From Larix sibirica (lineage: Eukaryota > Streptophyta > Pinopsida > Pinales > Pinaceae), in assembly GCA_004151065.3 (NCBI GenBank), contig NWUY0300108086.1, positions 8,160 to 30,066 of the forward strand: 21,907 nucleotides of DNA, written 5' to 3'. Shown one piece after another: positions 1 through 11,815 of the stretch (positions are counted from its first letter, which is position 1; every line of letters begins with the position of its first letter). The position numbers and the translations under genes are program-made. Under the pieces are notes generated by a model that saw only the letters and a list, made by a program, of their open reading frames with translations, searched no databases and was not told the origin of the DNA.

Positions 1-1772
1 ACCCTATTACATATACATTTCCATAAATTTTACCCAATACATGCCCCCCTTGTGGCCATATCATAAGCATTTGCTCCCATATATTTCACCCTTGGGTCAT
101 ATCAGACAGAGTGCCATAAATAAGCAAAAAATTTCAAAACAATATATGTTTTAACCAATTGTAACAACCTCCATGTTAAAAATATAATTGTAACAAGCAA
201 AATTGCAAGTTAGCAATTCCTTGTCTCTAGCTTCATGGGTCTAAAACTAGTATCTTTCATGTGGACTATTTTTTTGTATGTATGTAACATTAGGATGATG
301 TAGCAAGCACAAGGAAACAACAACGAGCAATATTATAGCAACTAGCATGGGGATCAAGATTGGAGGTCTATTACTGGCCTAATGAAGTGATTGTTATGAC
401 TCAATTTAATCATTCAAATCTTGCTTTCATAGCACATTCAATATATTGCATGCAACCTCTTGCATTACATAAGTAATAACACCATCTCCATGGTAATCAT
501 TCTCAATTTCCACATAATGACTATAACCTACATGATCACCAATTCCTACTAATCACTACAATTCAATCTACCCCTTTATAACTTTAAGTTTTGATTCCTA
601 GAAATGTCTAGGAAAGTATCGTTCCATTTATTCTACCACCCAACACATAAGAAAAAATATGTTTACAGCAGGGTCCTTGATGATCTTAGTTGGATCAATC
701 ACTTTGTGCCACAAAGAAATATGTGGATGGTAAATATCTAGGCCATGTGATAGAACAAATGATTATGCACAACCAATAGAATTTGTTTACCACTCCTCAC
801 TTCCTTAAGTCAATCTAGCTCAATGAGAACCAACAATGATAGATGCACTTGGCATTGGGTAATATATTAGCATTAATGTTATCCCTTTCCAACACTAGGG
901 AATATTTATGCTAAATGGTTTACAACATGTCAAATGTGACAAAATACTGTTATAATTTGTTGATAAGATCATAGGAAAAGGCATAGCTTAGTTAATGCCA
1001 CCAACATTGCAACATGGTTTTCATGATGTGCTAGATATTATTGACCATTTTCATTGTGGGAATATGTGAAAAAATAACATATACCCCATGAAGTTTGGTA
1101 ATAGAAATCAATTATGATTCATGCATTTTGTAGATCGATAGTTAACAATTAATTCTTGAATGGATACACATATGGATCTGGTTTTTGAATGGAATACTAG
1201 TGCCTTGGGTTAGAGCATGGAATTTCTTAGTCTATTCCTTCCTTTGCAATGCATGTAGCACACAAAGTTGTGAAGGAAATATAGGAGCAGTATCATTTGG
1301 TGCCATCTACATAAGTACAAGGAAAGGAGAATATAAGAATCAAGGGTGGGTATTAGCCTCCTATATGAGGAGTTTTGTTAAGCTACAATTTAGACCCATG
1401 TATGATATATGTGTTAGATCCTTTATCCATGTAAGAGAATTTTTAACACCTCATGATATTAGCTTATGTCGATAGTTTATATTGTATATTCCTAAGAAGA
1501 TCCAATTGATATTTATGACCTAGTTGCATTGCTCAAGGTAGATTTTTATTCCCACCAATAGCCAACAAAATAAGCACCATCAATAGTAGGAGATAACCTT
1601 TTGATTAGAGAATATTGAGACCGATAGAGGGAAAGACATAGGAAGTGAAGCCAATCCCATATTTATGTTATACGTGACTTGGATATGAAGTGTTTCTAGA
1701 AAAAATATTGAAAGGGATGGTCAAGGAACTAAGCAAAGCTAAGCTTCTAGTGTCATATTTTGGTAGAAAATG
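1..1772. other. Intergenic DNA, no gene recognised
   Basis: AT-rich sequence with stops frequent in all frames. The longest open stretch (1185-1475, plus) gives a 96-residue product with no motif I recognise and no support from codon pattern or context. No LTR ends, primer-binding site, tRNA or tandem array was seen. Confidence 0.6.
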
Positions 1773-1864
1773 TAGTTAAACAACATCCAATGCAAAGCAT
1801 CTCGGATATGGAACCATTATATTAGTTGAACAACACCCAATCCCAAGCATCTAGGGTTTGGAAC
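1773..1864. repeat. Direct duplication, 42-bp unit, period 50
   Basis: Two imperfect direct copies, 1773-1814 and 1823-1864. Both open with tagtt(a/g)aacaacaYccaa and close with tggaac, with several substitutions between them. An 8-base spacer separates the copies. It looks like a small local tandem duplication that has since diverged. Confidence 0.7.
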
Positions 1865-2114
1865 TAGAGAAGCTGAAGTGTGTGTTTAGAATGGAGATAT
1901 TTTCAATTTTTTCCTGGTATAGTATTTCTCATTTTATGTCATTAAAACATTTTCCTATTGTTTTTCCTCAATTTCATTTATCATGCTCGCGGTGTGATTT
2001 ATCCCTATGTATTACAGAGTCACACAATCTATTATCCTCCTTGGTAAGTCTACTACCAACCCTTATTATATATATTACCCATAAGTAGAGCGATGTTCTG
2101 ATGGGATTCAACCT

Positions 2115-2153
2115 TATGCATATAAGGAGATATCATATGCATATAAGGAGATA
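2115..2153. repeat. Two-copy 18-bp direct repeat, period 21
   Basis: The 18-base string tatgcatataaggagata occurs at 2115-2132 and again, exactly, at 2136-2153. Each copy contains the palindrome tatgcata. No function can be inferred. Confidence 0.85.
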
Positions 2154-3969
2154 GCCTATCATTGTTGCAATTGCCTGGAAAATAATAACTTAATGTAGCT
2201 CCTAGTTATGTTCCAACAAAATATATATCTCCTAGGAACGATGCAGAGGAAACATAAATTGAATAAATTTCCTTATTCTATGAATGCCTATAAATGGAGC
2301 CATTCTCTTAGACTATACATGAGAAATTTTCATGTTCACTAGATGCATGGATTTGTAGCTAGTGGAACTAATATTTTGAAGGCATTGTGATATCATATAT
2401 GTGTTGGGGGGTTGTAAAAATAGAGATTTTATATAAAATGGATTCCAATGAAACAAAATGCACTAATGCAAGGAAGCAATTGTAGAAGACAAAGGTACAT
2501 ATATATGCCTTCTCATTCTTTGGTTGTGTTTCTAGCGATTGAGAAAAAGCCACATCTAAAGCTTAGTTGGCACTCAAAATTTGAACATTAATGGATCTTA
2601 ATTGGAGAGCTCCACTTTGGTTCACACTACCTTGGCTTTGCCTCAAAGGGTTGGAGGAAGGAATTCCAACCAAATATTTATCCCTATGGACTTCCTTTTT
2701 TCCTAATCCTGCTAATTAATGTCAATTAAGAGATTAATCCTAAATCCTAAGGAAAGATCAATTATAAACCCTAAGGAATCAAGAGGTTCTAGGATTAAGA
2801 AGGGGACCGATCCATAGGCCTTGAGCAAGGGAAGAGGGATAATTTTTTCCCTAGAATGGTCGTAGGAATCAAGTTCATTATTGCATTGTACATGCATCAA
2901 GTTTAGCATTGCATTTCCTAGAGAATATCTTAGTGCCTAAGAACCTATTGTAATTGAAATTTGATTGCGCAAAAATGGAATCCTACCTTAATAATTTTTT
3001 GAAGACAGTACCATGCATAAGTGGAGCATGGCCAATTTTCTTCACATTTTGAGTATCACATGTAAAAATATAATTGAACATGTTCCAAGTATATATGGAG
3101 CATCGTTAAACATGAAGAAATTGTAACAACTTTAGGCATTTGCAAATTAAATTGACAATTCCAATAAATATTAAATGAATCTTAGCATTACTTTACTTCA
3201 TGGCATGTAGCATTATTTTTTTTTTTGCAATTTATATGTTTCCTAAGTTTAAACATAGAAAAACACTATAATTTGGGCTCATAGGTCAAATAAGACTAAT
3301 TTTTTTTAATTTATGAACATAAATGTTTATCTAATAAAAAATATATGAAATTAATAATTTTAATTTAAATAAATAAATATTGAAAAAATCTGAAGAAATA
3401 AACATCATATATTTCGATTTACATGTAAAATAATAGAAAAAAAAAATTATCCATATAATCCCTACAACATGAGGTAAAAAATAATAAGAAACTAATAAAA
3501 ATAACAAATTTTTTGTTGAAAAATATCATTCACATTAAAAGCAAATCTAACATATAAAAAATGATTTATTTAACACCCCAAGCTTTGAATTTACTTTATT
3601 TGACCTCTTTTTTTTTACATAGAAAAAAGATCGTATTTCCTTTGTATTAAGAAAGCACATTTTACATGACCCATGATTAGGCCTCATCATAGATACTATT
3701 CTTTGGGCATACCCCATTATAAACTCAAAATATTGCGATTTTCCTTCTTTTACATTCTAATCCTTTTTATATCAAAACAAGACTAATATGGATGATCATT
3801 AATTCTATACATACTATTATGTTAATGCTACAATGCAATTATAAAGATACAAAGACGTTGATTGTAGCCCTTCTATCAAAAAGGAATTGGTCCCAGACTC
3901 CCAGATCATCTTCAGTTATAGCATCCTTGTTGCATTCCCACTTCTGCCAAATACCATTTCCAAACTATA
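2154..3969. other. Intergenic AT-rich DNA, no gene recognised
   Basis: No coding family was recognised in either strand. Positions 3160-3600 are especially AT-rich, with several homopolymer A/T runs of 8-10 bases. The short open frames at 2368-2553 and 2712-2909 (minus) show no known motif. Confidence 0.6.
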
Positions 3970-4890
3970 GCCCAATTTTTTTATAATTGGTCTACCAAAA
4001 TATTCATTTATCTGTGCACGTGCTGAAAGGTGATATAATGGAATAGCCTCGCTATCCTATCAAATTCCTCAAAAATGACAACTAAGAGAACGTTCCTGGG
4101 CATCCATTTGTGCTTCAACCAATTTATAAATAAATTGGAATCACCAATTACTTGTATGCAACGAATGCCCATAGAGATGCCCAATTGTAGAGAATATTTG
4201 ATGGTCATCAATTATGTTTGGTTGTTGGTGTTGGGACCTGTGGAAGTTGCAAACTTTGTCTATCGACGAGCAAAGCTGAAGATGACCCCTCCCACACCAC
4301 CTATTAAAGGATCTCCTTGTGCTACTCCATCAAAGAAGCACCAAGGAATGGATTCATCCACCACTTCAACCATAATAACCCTGAGGTTCCTAACTATGGG
4401 TTTTCGTGACATGCATTCATATATAGCCAAACTCTTATATACATAGATCATCAACGAGATATACTTATCCTCAAATATGGCGTGATTCCAGGCATTCCAT
4501 GTGGACCATAACATACCATATAGTAATGCCTATCTATCCAATGCATATGGCTCTTCATGCCAAATCTGCAATACCTCCTCTGATATGTTCTATCCATTCC
4601 ATGCATGGTTGATTCCTTTGATCAGTTAAAAAAAAAAAGAAGGTGCCAAATCCTTTGAATGTATGAAAAAGGACATAAGCAAGTGGTCTGCGGTCTCAGC
4701 AAAACTTTTGCATAATGCACATCGTCCTGAGCCTTCGAAGACCCTACATTGGAAAAACATGCTACACAAGAATTCTGTCCATTAAATCCAACCAAACAAA
4801 TAGTAGCATCTTCAAAGCACATTCGATCTTATTATTGATATTGTTTCTTTACGAAAACAAACGCTAAAAGCAGCACACTCAAACTATTAT
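3970..4890 (-). pseudogene. Truncated LINE ORF2 remnant: zf-RVT finger and RNase H domain
   Basis: This is the C-terminal end of a plant non-LTR retrotransposon polyprotein. Reading on the minus strand, a zf-RVT-like finger lies near 4690-4750 (CALC, then ETADHLL). Next comes a W-rich linker near 4470-4514 (STWNAWNHAIFEDK), typical of the stretch between zf-RVT and RNase H. The RNase H domain then runs in one frame from about 4340 to 4008: FFDGVAQGDP carries the first Asp and GDSNL the third acidic residue, followed by FQHVHR. The second acidic position (normally NNxAEL) is now a TAA stop at 4213-4215, and a TAG precedes it at about 4257-4259. A further stop follows HVHR, before a VDQL that could hold the last Asp. 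The finger is in a different frame from the RNase H. No endonuclease or RT was found upstream. It is clearly distinct in sequence from the 12-19 kb LINE and looks older. Confidence 0.85.
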
Positions 4891-5230
4891 GGAAAATTAC
4901 ATCGAAGACAAGACATAGTTACGATTATATGATAAAGTTGAAGCGCTCATTTTATTCTTCATATTAAACTATTATGAAAACGTAAAGTTCTTAGCTTTTG
5001 GTTACATATGCCATCTCTTTTAATGTGCCATATCACATCTCAAAATTCTTAAAAATGGTAAATTTGATTCATGATAATATGGATTTAATTAGGGAATGGG
5101 CCAACTTTCTATTTAAGAATGCACATGACAAATTGGCAATGTGAGAGCATCCTAACCAGTTAATGAAAAGTTGGCAAGTAGTTAATTATTTGAGTATTCC
5201 ATTTATATTACATAAAAATATTATAAATAT
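4891..5230. other. Intergenic, nothing recognised
   Basis: AT-rich DNA between the LINE remnant and the tandem repeats. It may include unrecognisable upstream LINE sequence, since the remnant has no clear 5' boundary. Confidence 0.5.
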
Positions 5231-5367
5231 AAGATGTTTAATAATATGATATTAAATGTATTGGTATGAATATAAAAGATTTAATAATATGATATCAATA
5301 TATTGGTGTGGTATTATGGTTAAGAATTTTAATAATATATCAAATGTATTAGTATAGTATTATGGTT
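5231..5367. repeat. Degenerate tandem repeat, ~46-bp unit, three copies
   Basis: Units start near 5231, 5276 and 5322. Each begins aaga, then ttaataatat, then a core like atcaaatgtattggtat; units 2 and 3 both end gtattatggtt. The array is AT-rich and diverged, so an old local amplification. Confidence 0.75.
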
Positions 5368-5549
5368 AGGAAATTATATTTATAGGTTATTGATTTTAAG
5401 TTTGATATTTTGTTATGATTTTATGATTAATTTTATGTAATTATTTTTATTAAAAATGTGTGTATCTTATTAAATGTTTTAGTTTAGTGTTTTGGTGAAG
5501 GATTTATTTTCATAGCTATTTGGATTCAAACTTAATGATTGACACACAC

Positions 5550-5930
5550 TTTCATGGGTTGAATTTCTACTATTGATATGGGCATTTTGTCAAATTCCCA
5601 AGTCCAGGGGTTTGGTTAAAGATCAATATCTAAGTTTGATTTGCTACAACTCTATGTACAATTTCATGAATTGAATTTTTACTAGTGATGTGGGTACCCC
5701 AATAAATGTTTAAGTACAATGTTTTAGTTACATAACCATAGATTCACAAGTAGTTGATTTTGAGTTTGATCCCTTGATACATATCCACATACAATTCTAT
5801 GAGTTTATTTGTGACTAATGATGAAAGTACCTTGTTTAACAACTATTATGACATTTTAATTAAAAAACCATATCTAAAAATAATTGATTTTTGAATTTAA
5901 TGTTCTATATACAATACCATAGTTTTAATT
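5550..5930. repeat. Degenerate tandem array, ~112-133-bp units
   Basis: Recurring landmarks are tt(c/t)(a/t)tga(a/g)tt near each unit start, then ctagtgatgtggg-like, then aagtttgat-like, then a tacaat end. Unit starts are near 5550, 5662 and 5795, with a fourth beginning near 5915 that quickly loses similarity. Similar words upstream (tattgattttaagtttgatat near 5385) suggest an earlier, more decayed unit. Unit lengths vary by indels. Confidence 0.6.
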
Positions 5931-6402
5931 TGATTCTTCATATACATACCAATTTTTTTTTTAAATAACATATTTAATATAATTTATGAAACCACCTTAA
6001 TGCAACATGATACCACAAACCTTAACCTCCCTCAACAATCGTAAACTAAATACACAAAAATCCTCTTCACTTTAAAAAAAAACCTTTATACCATTGCAAT
6101 CATAAAAGTAAGAAAATCTCAACATAGTAATAATAAAAGATTTTCAAACGGTCAATGCAATTTTTAAAATGTGAATTGTTTAATTGTAATTATAAAATGT
6201 TAATCACATGTTCATAGTTCTCATCTTCCAAGATATAACTACATGGTTAAACCAACTAATATTGCTAAAGCATCTGTCCATGTTTTCCCATGTACAACCT
6301 CCATTGACATGTCTAAATCATGATAAAAACTAATCATTAAAAATACCGTGTGATATGGTCCATATTCATGTGTTAAAGGCTTTTAGTTCCGATGGGTTGC
6401 AC
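5931..6402. other. Intergenic, nothing recognised
   Basis: AT-rich sequence with A and T homopolymer runs; no open frame, repeat or RNA motif recognised. Confidence 0.5.
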
Positions 6403-6925
6403 ATGCCCGTAACCTAAATCATTTGATAATTAAAAGTACTTTTGGTACAAAAGGAATCATTTTGATAAATAAAAGTAGTTTTTGCACTTTCAAGAATTCT
6501 AAGGAATATTGGTATAAAATGTAATTTTTGCGCTTTGGGGATTTTTTTTGTTTTATAATTTCTATAAAAAAATATTTTTTGTATTTCTTAAAATTATAAT
6601 AAAAATATATATAAATTTTATCACGTGGTGTGATTGAGCGATATTTTTGGTTTTCTCATGCCCTTCACTTAAAGCATTTTGATAATTAAAAGTAATTTTG
6701 GTATGAGGAAGCATTTTGATAAATAAAAGTAATTTTAGGTTTTTTTTTTAAATTAATAAGAATATTGATATAAAATGTAACTTTTGTATTTTTGAGAATT
6801 TATTTTTTTTAAGAATTTTTAGGAATAAGAAAATTTTTATAAAAAATAATTTTTGTATTGATTAGAATTATAATTAAAAAGTATATAAATTTTATCATAT
6901 GGTGTGATTGAGCAAAATTTTCTAT
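6403..6925. repeat. Tandem duplication, ~255-bp unit, two copies
   Basis: Unit 1 is about 6403-6657 and unit 2 about 6658-6925. Shared landmarks in the same order are: atgccc, then ttgataattaaaagta, then ttttgataaataaaagta, then gatataaaatgtaa-like, then ataaattttatca, then ggtgtgattgagc. Each unit also contains an internal repeat of the ttttgataa(t/a)taaaagta phrase. Diverged by substitutions and homopolymer length. Confidence 0.8.
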
Positions 6926-7067
6926 TTTTTCTTTGTATTGAGATTATTAAATCAATGTCTATAAGACATTAATTAATCTCTCAATCTTTAAATCAATATG
7001 TCCTTTAGAACTTTTGATACTTAAGAGTTTAACATGATAACAAATTACAAATAAATTAGATGTAATT

Positions 7068-7201
7068 ATTGTCAAAGTATTGTGTTAAAGAGTGGCATCA
7101 ACATAATAATATAATAGTAACATTTTATCCTATTCGATAAGACAAATCATTGTCAAAGTGTTGAGTTAAAGAGTGGCATAAAAATAATAATATAATAGTA
7201 A
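7068..7201. repeat. Direct duplication, ~53-bp unit, 81-bp spacing
   Basis: Copies at 7068-7120 and 7149-7201 share attgtcaaagt, ttaaagagtggcat and aataataatataatagtaa with only a few differences. The intervening 28 bases are unrelated to the unit. Confidence 0.85.
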
Positions 7202-8648
7202 GAGTTATTTTATGGTAAATTTTATGTTCATATTTTTTAGGGTGATTATCATTTATATAGAAATATAGAAGGTATGCACATATAAAGATATAAATATATT
7301 GTAAAAAGAATAATGATTTTGTAAAGCTTAAATTTTATTAATAAATAAAATGGAAAAAAAATACATGTATCAATTGATTTTATAAAATAAATCAAATATT
7401 ATGAACAATATTTATATAAAAATGATATTCATAATTTAAATTAGTTTGTAATTTTTAAACCTAAACACAACACATTTCGAAAATGACTAATCTAAAATCA
7501 CTTTATTGTAAGTGTTACAAAATTGAAATAAATTTCTTAAAATTTTTATTTACAAAATTTAAATAAAGTTCTCACAATTTCCATATATAAGAAACCATTT
7601 ACTAAATTTGGAATGTGTTTTTATTTCTAAGCCATTTTCATGCATTTTTAATACAATTTATTAGCTTTCTATGTCAATTTTTCTATGAAATGACATATTT
7701 AAATCAATATAAAATCTTTTAAAAAGTGATAAGAATATATTATAGAGAATACAAAGGTGTTGATGTAAGATTTATGGTTTTATTTGGAAATTAAGAATTT
7801 TCTAAATTTAAAAAGTAAAAAATCGATAACAATATTAAAATTAATATTTGATATATCATTATAAAAAACATAAGAATGAATTGTAATAATGCAAACTTAT
7901 TATTATTATAAATAAAAAAGATATAAAACGCTCTTAGAAAAAATTTTACTCCCAAAATTTTACATAACAATTATGAAATCATATGCAACTCCGAAATATA
8001 TTTATTCTATATATTGGATATGATTATAATAACCCTATTTAACATTATAAGTATACAATTTTTTTAATACAAACCAAATCTACAATGAATAGAAATTACT
8101 TTTAAAAAGAATAAAATGAGTTTTATTACACGTTACATTGTAGAACATGAATGCCACACTTCCTTATTAATCATTTGGGGTTGACAAGGACTTAAGGAAT
8201 CAACTTGTCATTGTTTTAAATAATTTGCATGCAAATCTATACATCTTTAATTCTTTTAACCAAAAATTGGATGGAATCATATATAAATCACTTTCTTTTG
8301 ACCAATCATCTTATTCTCCTTTTTAGTTGGCATCATATTAAGGTGTCTACTTGATTTACTTGATTTTTTCATAAAAATTTATGGTTATTTCTTATGTTTG
8401 CAACTCATAAACATAGAAGAAAGTAATGTTAGAGACTGGAAGTCAAATGATGTTATATGACTACAACATTAGTTAGATATCATTACATTAACCATGATTC
8501 ACACCATCTTAATTCTCTAAGTTGATTTCTTAGGTTCTTTAATTGACACATCTCACATAATTTTTATTGATACATGTATCTACCACCTTAATTGGCGTTT
8601 TGTACTTGACATGTCCACCTTATTTGAATAGCTTGGTTGAAGGCGTTC
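7202..8648. other. Very AT-rich spacer, no gene recognised
   Basis: Long runs of A/T words and no open frame long enough to list. No LTR, MITE terminal inverted repeat, tRNA or tandem array was identified by eye. Base composition is markedly lower in GC than the LINE at 12-19 kb. Confidence 0.55.
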
Positions 8649-9063
8649 TTATGTGAAATTGCTTGTTGCTACATCTTCTTCAACTTGTTCTTCAACCATG
8701 AATTCTACTCAGGATTATGGAGTTCCGTGCTCTTCTTCAATCAATGGCTTTTGCTTAAGATTCACTTCTAGAACATACAACCTCAAAGGATCATTTGTAA
8801 GAATTTGATTCAACATAATATATCAATCATTATATATTGCAAGGATAATTTTTACAAGCATAGTTTTTCCAAATAAATTTCGAGTGTACATACATGGTTA
8901 TTGGAAAGATTTACTATGTCAGATATTGTAGCTTCCTTTCCAAATTCCATTGTTGTAACATCCCGTGTTAATAGGATGTTTTCTTGAGCAATATTTTCTT
9001 GTTTGCTTGTATACCATTAGCATCATCATCTCTTCCAAAGTTCAAAAGAGAAGTTGTAAACCA
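8649..9063 (-). pseudogene. Possible decayed exon of an unidentified gene
   Basis: On the minus strand one frame from about 8792 down to a TAA at 8649-8651 reads as protein-like sequence (NDPLRLYVLEVNLKQKPLI, later VEFMVEEQVEEDVATSNFT). It is acidic toward the end, as many C-termini are, and is interrupted by two stops near 8715-8725. I do not recognise the family. It lies just downstream, in the same orientation, of the exon-like frames inside the duplicated segment at 9064-9633, so it could be the end of the same dead gene. Low confidence; chance reading frames are possible. Confidence 0.25.
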
Positions 9064-9633
9064 TGTAAGACATGAAGTGCACTCATTGAAGCCCTTAGTC
9101 GTTTTTCTACTTTTACAAGGATTTCCAAAGCTTGACATAACTTCTATATCCTTGAATGCTACACAAAATTAAGAGAATATGAATCATAGATTTCTACAAT
9201 CATTGCATCCATTCATTTATGTCTTTAGATTTAAATCCTCCACCACTTCACTCATTTTAGAAACACGACAGGAAATCGGAGATATAATTTTTAAATCATA
9301 ATCACTAACCAATTTGCTAGCCATAAAGATTACTAGAGGAAACAAACATAACTTTTTTGAATTACTCTACTGTTGCTTTTTTTCTTAACGGTTTGTTCAT
9401 ATTGCTTATTAGTGTGTATTTACCTTGAAATGATATGTTATGTTAAGATTTTTTTCCAACACGTCTTTTGGAACTGCTTAAAGATCCTATGTTATACAAA
9501 GTAAATTTATAAAAAAATCCTTGTGACTTACAATGATGACTACCGAGAAATTATCAGGTTTCTTCTGCCTTTTTTAAAATGCAACCACTACCTAGAATGT
9601 TCGTGATGAGTGCTACGAGTTTTGAAACAATGG
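9064..9633. repeat. Duplicated ~570-bp segment, copy A (uninterrupted)
   Basis: This segment matches 12040-12364 followed directly by 19581-19849, with scattered substitutions and small indels (roughly 85% identical by eye). Similarity starts at tgtaagacatgaagtgcac and stops sharply after gaaacaatgg. Flanks of the two copies do not match. The ends do not look like LTRs: no TG...CA pair, primer-binding site or internal gag-pol was seen between the copies. Copy A acts as the empty-site reference for the LINE inserted into copy B. Confidence 0.9.
9155..9633 (-). pseudogene. Exon-like frames shared by both segment copies, unidentified gene
   Basis: On the minus strand, 9351 to about 9250 reads open (LCLFPLVIF, MASKLVSDYDLK, VSKMSEVVEDLNLK). 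The matching part of copy B is open in the same frame (VISMDNKWVSDYALKVIS, VSKMSEAMKDLNIK) down to a TGA at 12169-12171. A second stretch, following an acceptor-like ttttgtgtag at 9159 (ttttgtgcag in copy B), gives ALEILVKVEKRLRASMSALHVL here and ALEILIEVEKQLRDSMSALHVL in copy B. A third, near 9570-9633, gives IVSKLVALITNILGS. Conservation of frame suggests the segment is a piece of a former protein gene. Copy A has stops and frame changes between the pieces. I do not recognise the family. Confidence 0.4.
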
Positions 9634-9898
9634 TAAGTGGTTGAATTCCAAAATCAATAATCTCTAGTGTTGTTTTCACAGAATTTATAATGTCAACTAC
9701 TAACACAAAGTTAAGTAAATCAAGTAGTTTTTCTTATGGGATCAAACTAATCTACAAATTGAAACCATAGAAATGATTAGATGAACTGGATTATCATGCA
9801 TGTCAATAAATTGTTGTTAAGAGAATGAATTCAAACACTATTATCATCATCAAGCATTCTAATTAGGAGTTTGGGTACTCTTTAAATTTAATTTTCAT

Positions 9899-10117
9899 TT
9901 AAACAAATTGAAATGATGAAATTGGAGATAGATAAAATAAGTGTACCATTTGGTGAACGATGGTCACAATGATTTTTGCAGAAAGAAGGTTGAGTTGATC
10001 CAATGCATTATTGGCATCTAGTAATAAAACCTCTTCCCTCGATGTGATCAAATGCAACACATCCTTCTCAATGAAAATATTTTCTAAAACTGCAAGCTTA
10101 TGAAGTTTATTGAACAT
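9899..10117 (-). pseudogene. Unidentified open frame, possible exon
   Basis: A 72-codon minus-strand frame with a helical, amphipathic look (FNKLHKLAVLENIFIEKD, then ALDQLNLLSAKIIVTIVHQ). It is closely upstream of the exon-like frames at 9155-9633 and on the same strand, which is the only reason to suspect it belongs to the same decayed gene. Reading upstream of 10117 meets stops quickly. The ATG at 10117 need not be a start. Family not recognised. Confidence 0.25.
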
Positions 10118-11178
10118 ATCCCCAATTTTTTAGCTTCTAAAAGTGGAACTTTTGACATATAGATAGGAAAGGATTTGGAAGTAATTCTTAATCTGTTGTA
10201 ATTAGATTAAACACCATGTAGTGATTAGAATTTTCCATAAATTTAAAAAATGTACTAAATGATTTGTGATTCAGTTCATGATAGTCTTGAGGGGGAACAC
10301 CAACCACCACTTGGTCTTTTCTCTTGATCAGCTAAAACATCTTGACTTGACTCTTTAATGAGTGAATTTCATCAGTGAAATTGCTTAAATGACTTGGTTA
10401 CTATAAAACTTTTGAATGGGATCTACATTCGTTCATAGTTTCACTTGTCCAACTCAATTTGTAAGCTATGCATGGGATGATACAACTTTCTCATGTGAAT
10501 GTGTCACACCTTAGATGTTTAACACAACAAGTCACATGTCTACACAACACAATTGTTATTCATTCGTTGTTCATTTCAAACATGTTGCGTAATGGTATTT
10601 CTCATAACAGTTGCATTCACGATAGTTTAATTCCACATTCTATGCATGCAATGAGAGGTACGACGAATGTAGAGCCTCTGTCTTTATTATTTATTTTAAA
10701 AAGGTCCAAGGAAGCTATTTTCATGATCTATATTTTCTCAGTGACACATTCTCCTATCAAAACAAATTAACACCACGTAATCAATAAATGAATTTTTATT
10801 TGACTATGTTTTTTGTTTTACCAGGAACATAAAATATATGTAACAAGAACCAAAAAGTTGACCTTCAAATATGCATGGCATCCAACTTGGCTACTATGAT
10901 TACTTTAACAAATCAACAAAAGTTTGAACTTTGCAGATTTTTATAAACTTTTCAGTATTTATCATTTACCTACATTTTTGAACTTTATAATTTTTTTTTA
11001 AACTTGTATGTCAATGAAGCAACTAAAAAACAACTTCTTTGAAGCTTGCATATAAGTGATTTTTTTGAACATTACTCAATTTTTTTATAGTCAAATAAAT
11101 TTTTTATTATTTTCATCAAGCTAATTATGTCTCTCTTTTTCTTTTTCTTTTTTTAAATTATACTATGACTATTATATT
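10118..11178. other. Intergenic, nothing recognised
   Basis: A 100-codon plus-strand open frame at 10468-10770 has no recognisable motif and an unremarkable composition. The rest is AT-rich with T-runs near 11100-11150. Confidence 0.5.
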
Positions 11179-11378
11179 AGTTCAAACGCGCATCCAAACT
11201 ATGCTCAAAGAACATATGAAATTCTACTAAATTCCCTATATTGACAATGTAGTATTAATAATTTCCTTTGCTTGCATTGCGTTGGTTCAATCGAACACCC
11301 AGACTATGCTCGATGCACATTTGAAATTATACTACTCTATATTGACAATTCGGTGTTAATAATTTCATTTGCATGTAT
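11179..11378. repeat. Direct duplication, ~100-bp unit, period 105
   Basis: Copies at about 11179-11278 and 11284-11378. Shared pieces in order: gttcaa, aactatgctc / gactatgctc, gaaatt(c/a)tacta, ctatattgacaat, ttaataatttc. Diverged by substitutions and a few indels. Confidence 0.8.
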
Positions 11379-11726
11379 GCCTAGAAGTTCTTGTTTAACT
11401 TAGTAAAATAATTATTCTTTAAAAAAGCTACACAAGTACATTATGTATTTAAATAGTCTATACTTTTTGACACTTCAAATAGTCTTTTGCTAAATTAAAC
11501 TGCTAAATTGCATGTTATTGTTACTATTACGAAGTTGCTTGTTAATGTTATTGAGAAAAATTCAAATTATCTATTTGAATTTATTTTTCAAATTAACATT
11601 ACTTCTTGCTAGCTTCCCTTGTTTTTAATCTTTACAAAATCTTAATTAACTCCAAGATTCAAGGCTCTCCCGTGAAAATAAATTTCATGAACCAATTAGA
11701 AAGAGGGATAGGTTCTTGTTCCTTTC
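11379..11726. other. Intergenic, nothing recognised
   Basis: AT-rich sequence without recognisable coding, RNA or transposon features. Confidence 0.5.
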
Positions 11727-11815
11727 AAATAAGTCATTTTCAATAGTATACTAAAAAAAATTATTTCCATGAAATAAGTACTTTTCAATAATATACTAAA
11801 AAAATTATTTCCATG
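11727..11815. repeat. Tandem duplication, 45-bp unit, two copies
   Basis: Units 11727-11771 and 11772-11815 are nearly identical: aaataagt, then ttttcaata, then tatactaaaaaaa, then ttatttccatg. They differ by about three bases and one A in the homopolymer. Confidence 0.9.

Noticed and set aside
1185-1475. 96-codon plus-strand open frame
   Set aside because: No motif, no homologue recognised, no supporting context; length is within what AT-rich DNA of this size gives by chance.
2715-2800. Recurring taaatcctaagg-like words
   Set aside because: Too short and irregular to call a repeat array or telomere-like sequence.
4075-4446. 123-codon plus-strand frame
   Set aside because: Antisense to the RNase H domain of the older LINE remnant.
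8823-8870. P-loop-like peptide GKTMLVKIILAIYND on the minus strand
   Set aside because: It resembles an NB-ARC or ATPase P-loop, but the residues before GKT do not fit, a stop follows at once and no downstream ATPase motif was found; probably chance.
10468-10770. 100-codon plus-strand open frame
   Set aside because: Composition and sequence show no domain; no conserved copy elsewhere in the window.
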